A program made the translations under genes and the position numbers. This document shows positions 7,242-7,311 of a DNA stretch of 7,311 bases, piece after piece. The notes under the pieces were generated by a model. That model saw only the letters and a program-made list of their open reading frames with translations, was not told where the DNA came from and did not search any database. Positions within the stretch are counted from its first letter, which is position 1. Every line of letters begins with the position of its first letter. The DNA comes from Chloroflexota bacterium (GTDB taxonomy: Bacteria; Chloroflexota; Anaerolineae; 4572-78; J111): positions 1-7,311 of the forward strand of contig RFJF01000317.1 of the NCBI GenBank assembly GCA_003695455.1. Direction: 5' to 3'.

Positions 7242-7311
7242 CAGCGGTCAGGGCAGGGTCAAGAGAGACCACAAAGCCCAGTTTTGCCAACTGCTTGGTA
7301 AAATACGATAC
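7237..7311 (-). CDS. C-terminal 24 residues of a gene cut by the right edge
   Basis: The minus strand reads in from the window edge as a protein-like tail, VSYFTKQLAKLGFVVSLDPA (20 residues) plus LTAA, then TGA. An amphipathic helix followed by a beta strand is plausible. The pattern of a helix with K-x-L-x-x-L-G-F/Y-x-V-x-L-x-P near the end recalls the C-termini of some transposases, but 24 residues cannot settle it. Its stop lies about 65 bases before the yqhQ promoter, so it is probably a separate transcription unit on the same strand. Confidence 0.4.
   Translation of the reverse strand, partial: VSYFTKQLAKLGFVVSLDPALTAA

Overview
The window looks like ordinary chromosome from a free-living bacterium, most likely a Chloroflexota (Anaerolineae-type) genome or MAG. 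This placement is an inference from gene content: a DUF1385/YqhQ membrane protein, ATP-type PEP carboxykinase, an M50 protease fused to TPR repeats, a DUF2079 membrane protein, and a DprE1/DprE2-like pair outside its usual actinobacterial setting. G+C is a little over half by eye and codon use is uniform, so nothing suggests recent transfer. There is no tRNA, rRNA, CRISPR array or intact mobile element, and no gene-free stretch over about 200 bases.

Left third (1-1863, minus strand): a probable three-gene operon read right to left. It starts with a small unknown beta-rich protein (GTG start at 1863, good Shine-Dalgarno). Next, overlapping by one base, is an M50/site-2-protease-like membrane metalloprotease with a C-terminal TPR and transmembrane tail. 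Ten bases further on is the N-terminus of a DUF2079 membrane protein cut off by the window edge.

Centre (1864-4434): a divergent intergenic region with promoter candidates for both directions and several palindromes. It precedes a two-gene plus-strand operon overlapping by four bases. The first gene encodes a DprE1-like FAD oxidoreductase carrying an extra N-terminal YtxH-like membrane segment, and the second a DprE2-like short-chain dehydrogenase. In mycobacteria the corresponding enzymes epimerise polyprenyl-phosphoryl ribose to the arabinose donor for cell-wall glycans, so a lipid-linked pentose pathway is the best hypothesis here. A textbook bidirectional intrinsic terminator ends this operon and the convergent pckA.

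Right part (4435-7311, minus strand): pckA (ATP-dependent PEP carboxykinase, gluconeogenesis) lies downstream of a yqhQ-like DUF1385 gene. The latter has a near-consensus sigma-70 promoter, which also shows that its longest open frame starts too early. An inverted repeat between the two genes may be a regulatory site for pckA. The right edge holds the last 24 codons of another minus-strand gene.

The most interesting item is the membrane-anchored DprE1-like enzyme with alanine at the position of the mycobacterial drug-target cysteine, paired with DprE2. No wholly new defence or mobile system was seen.
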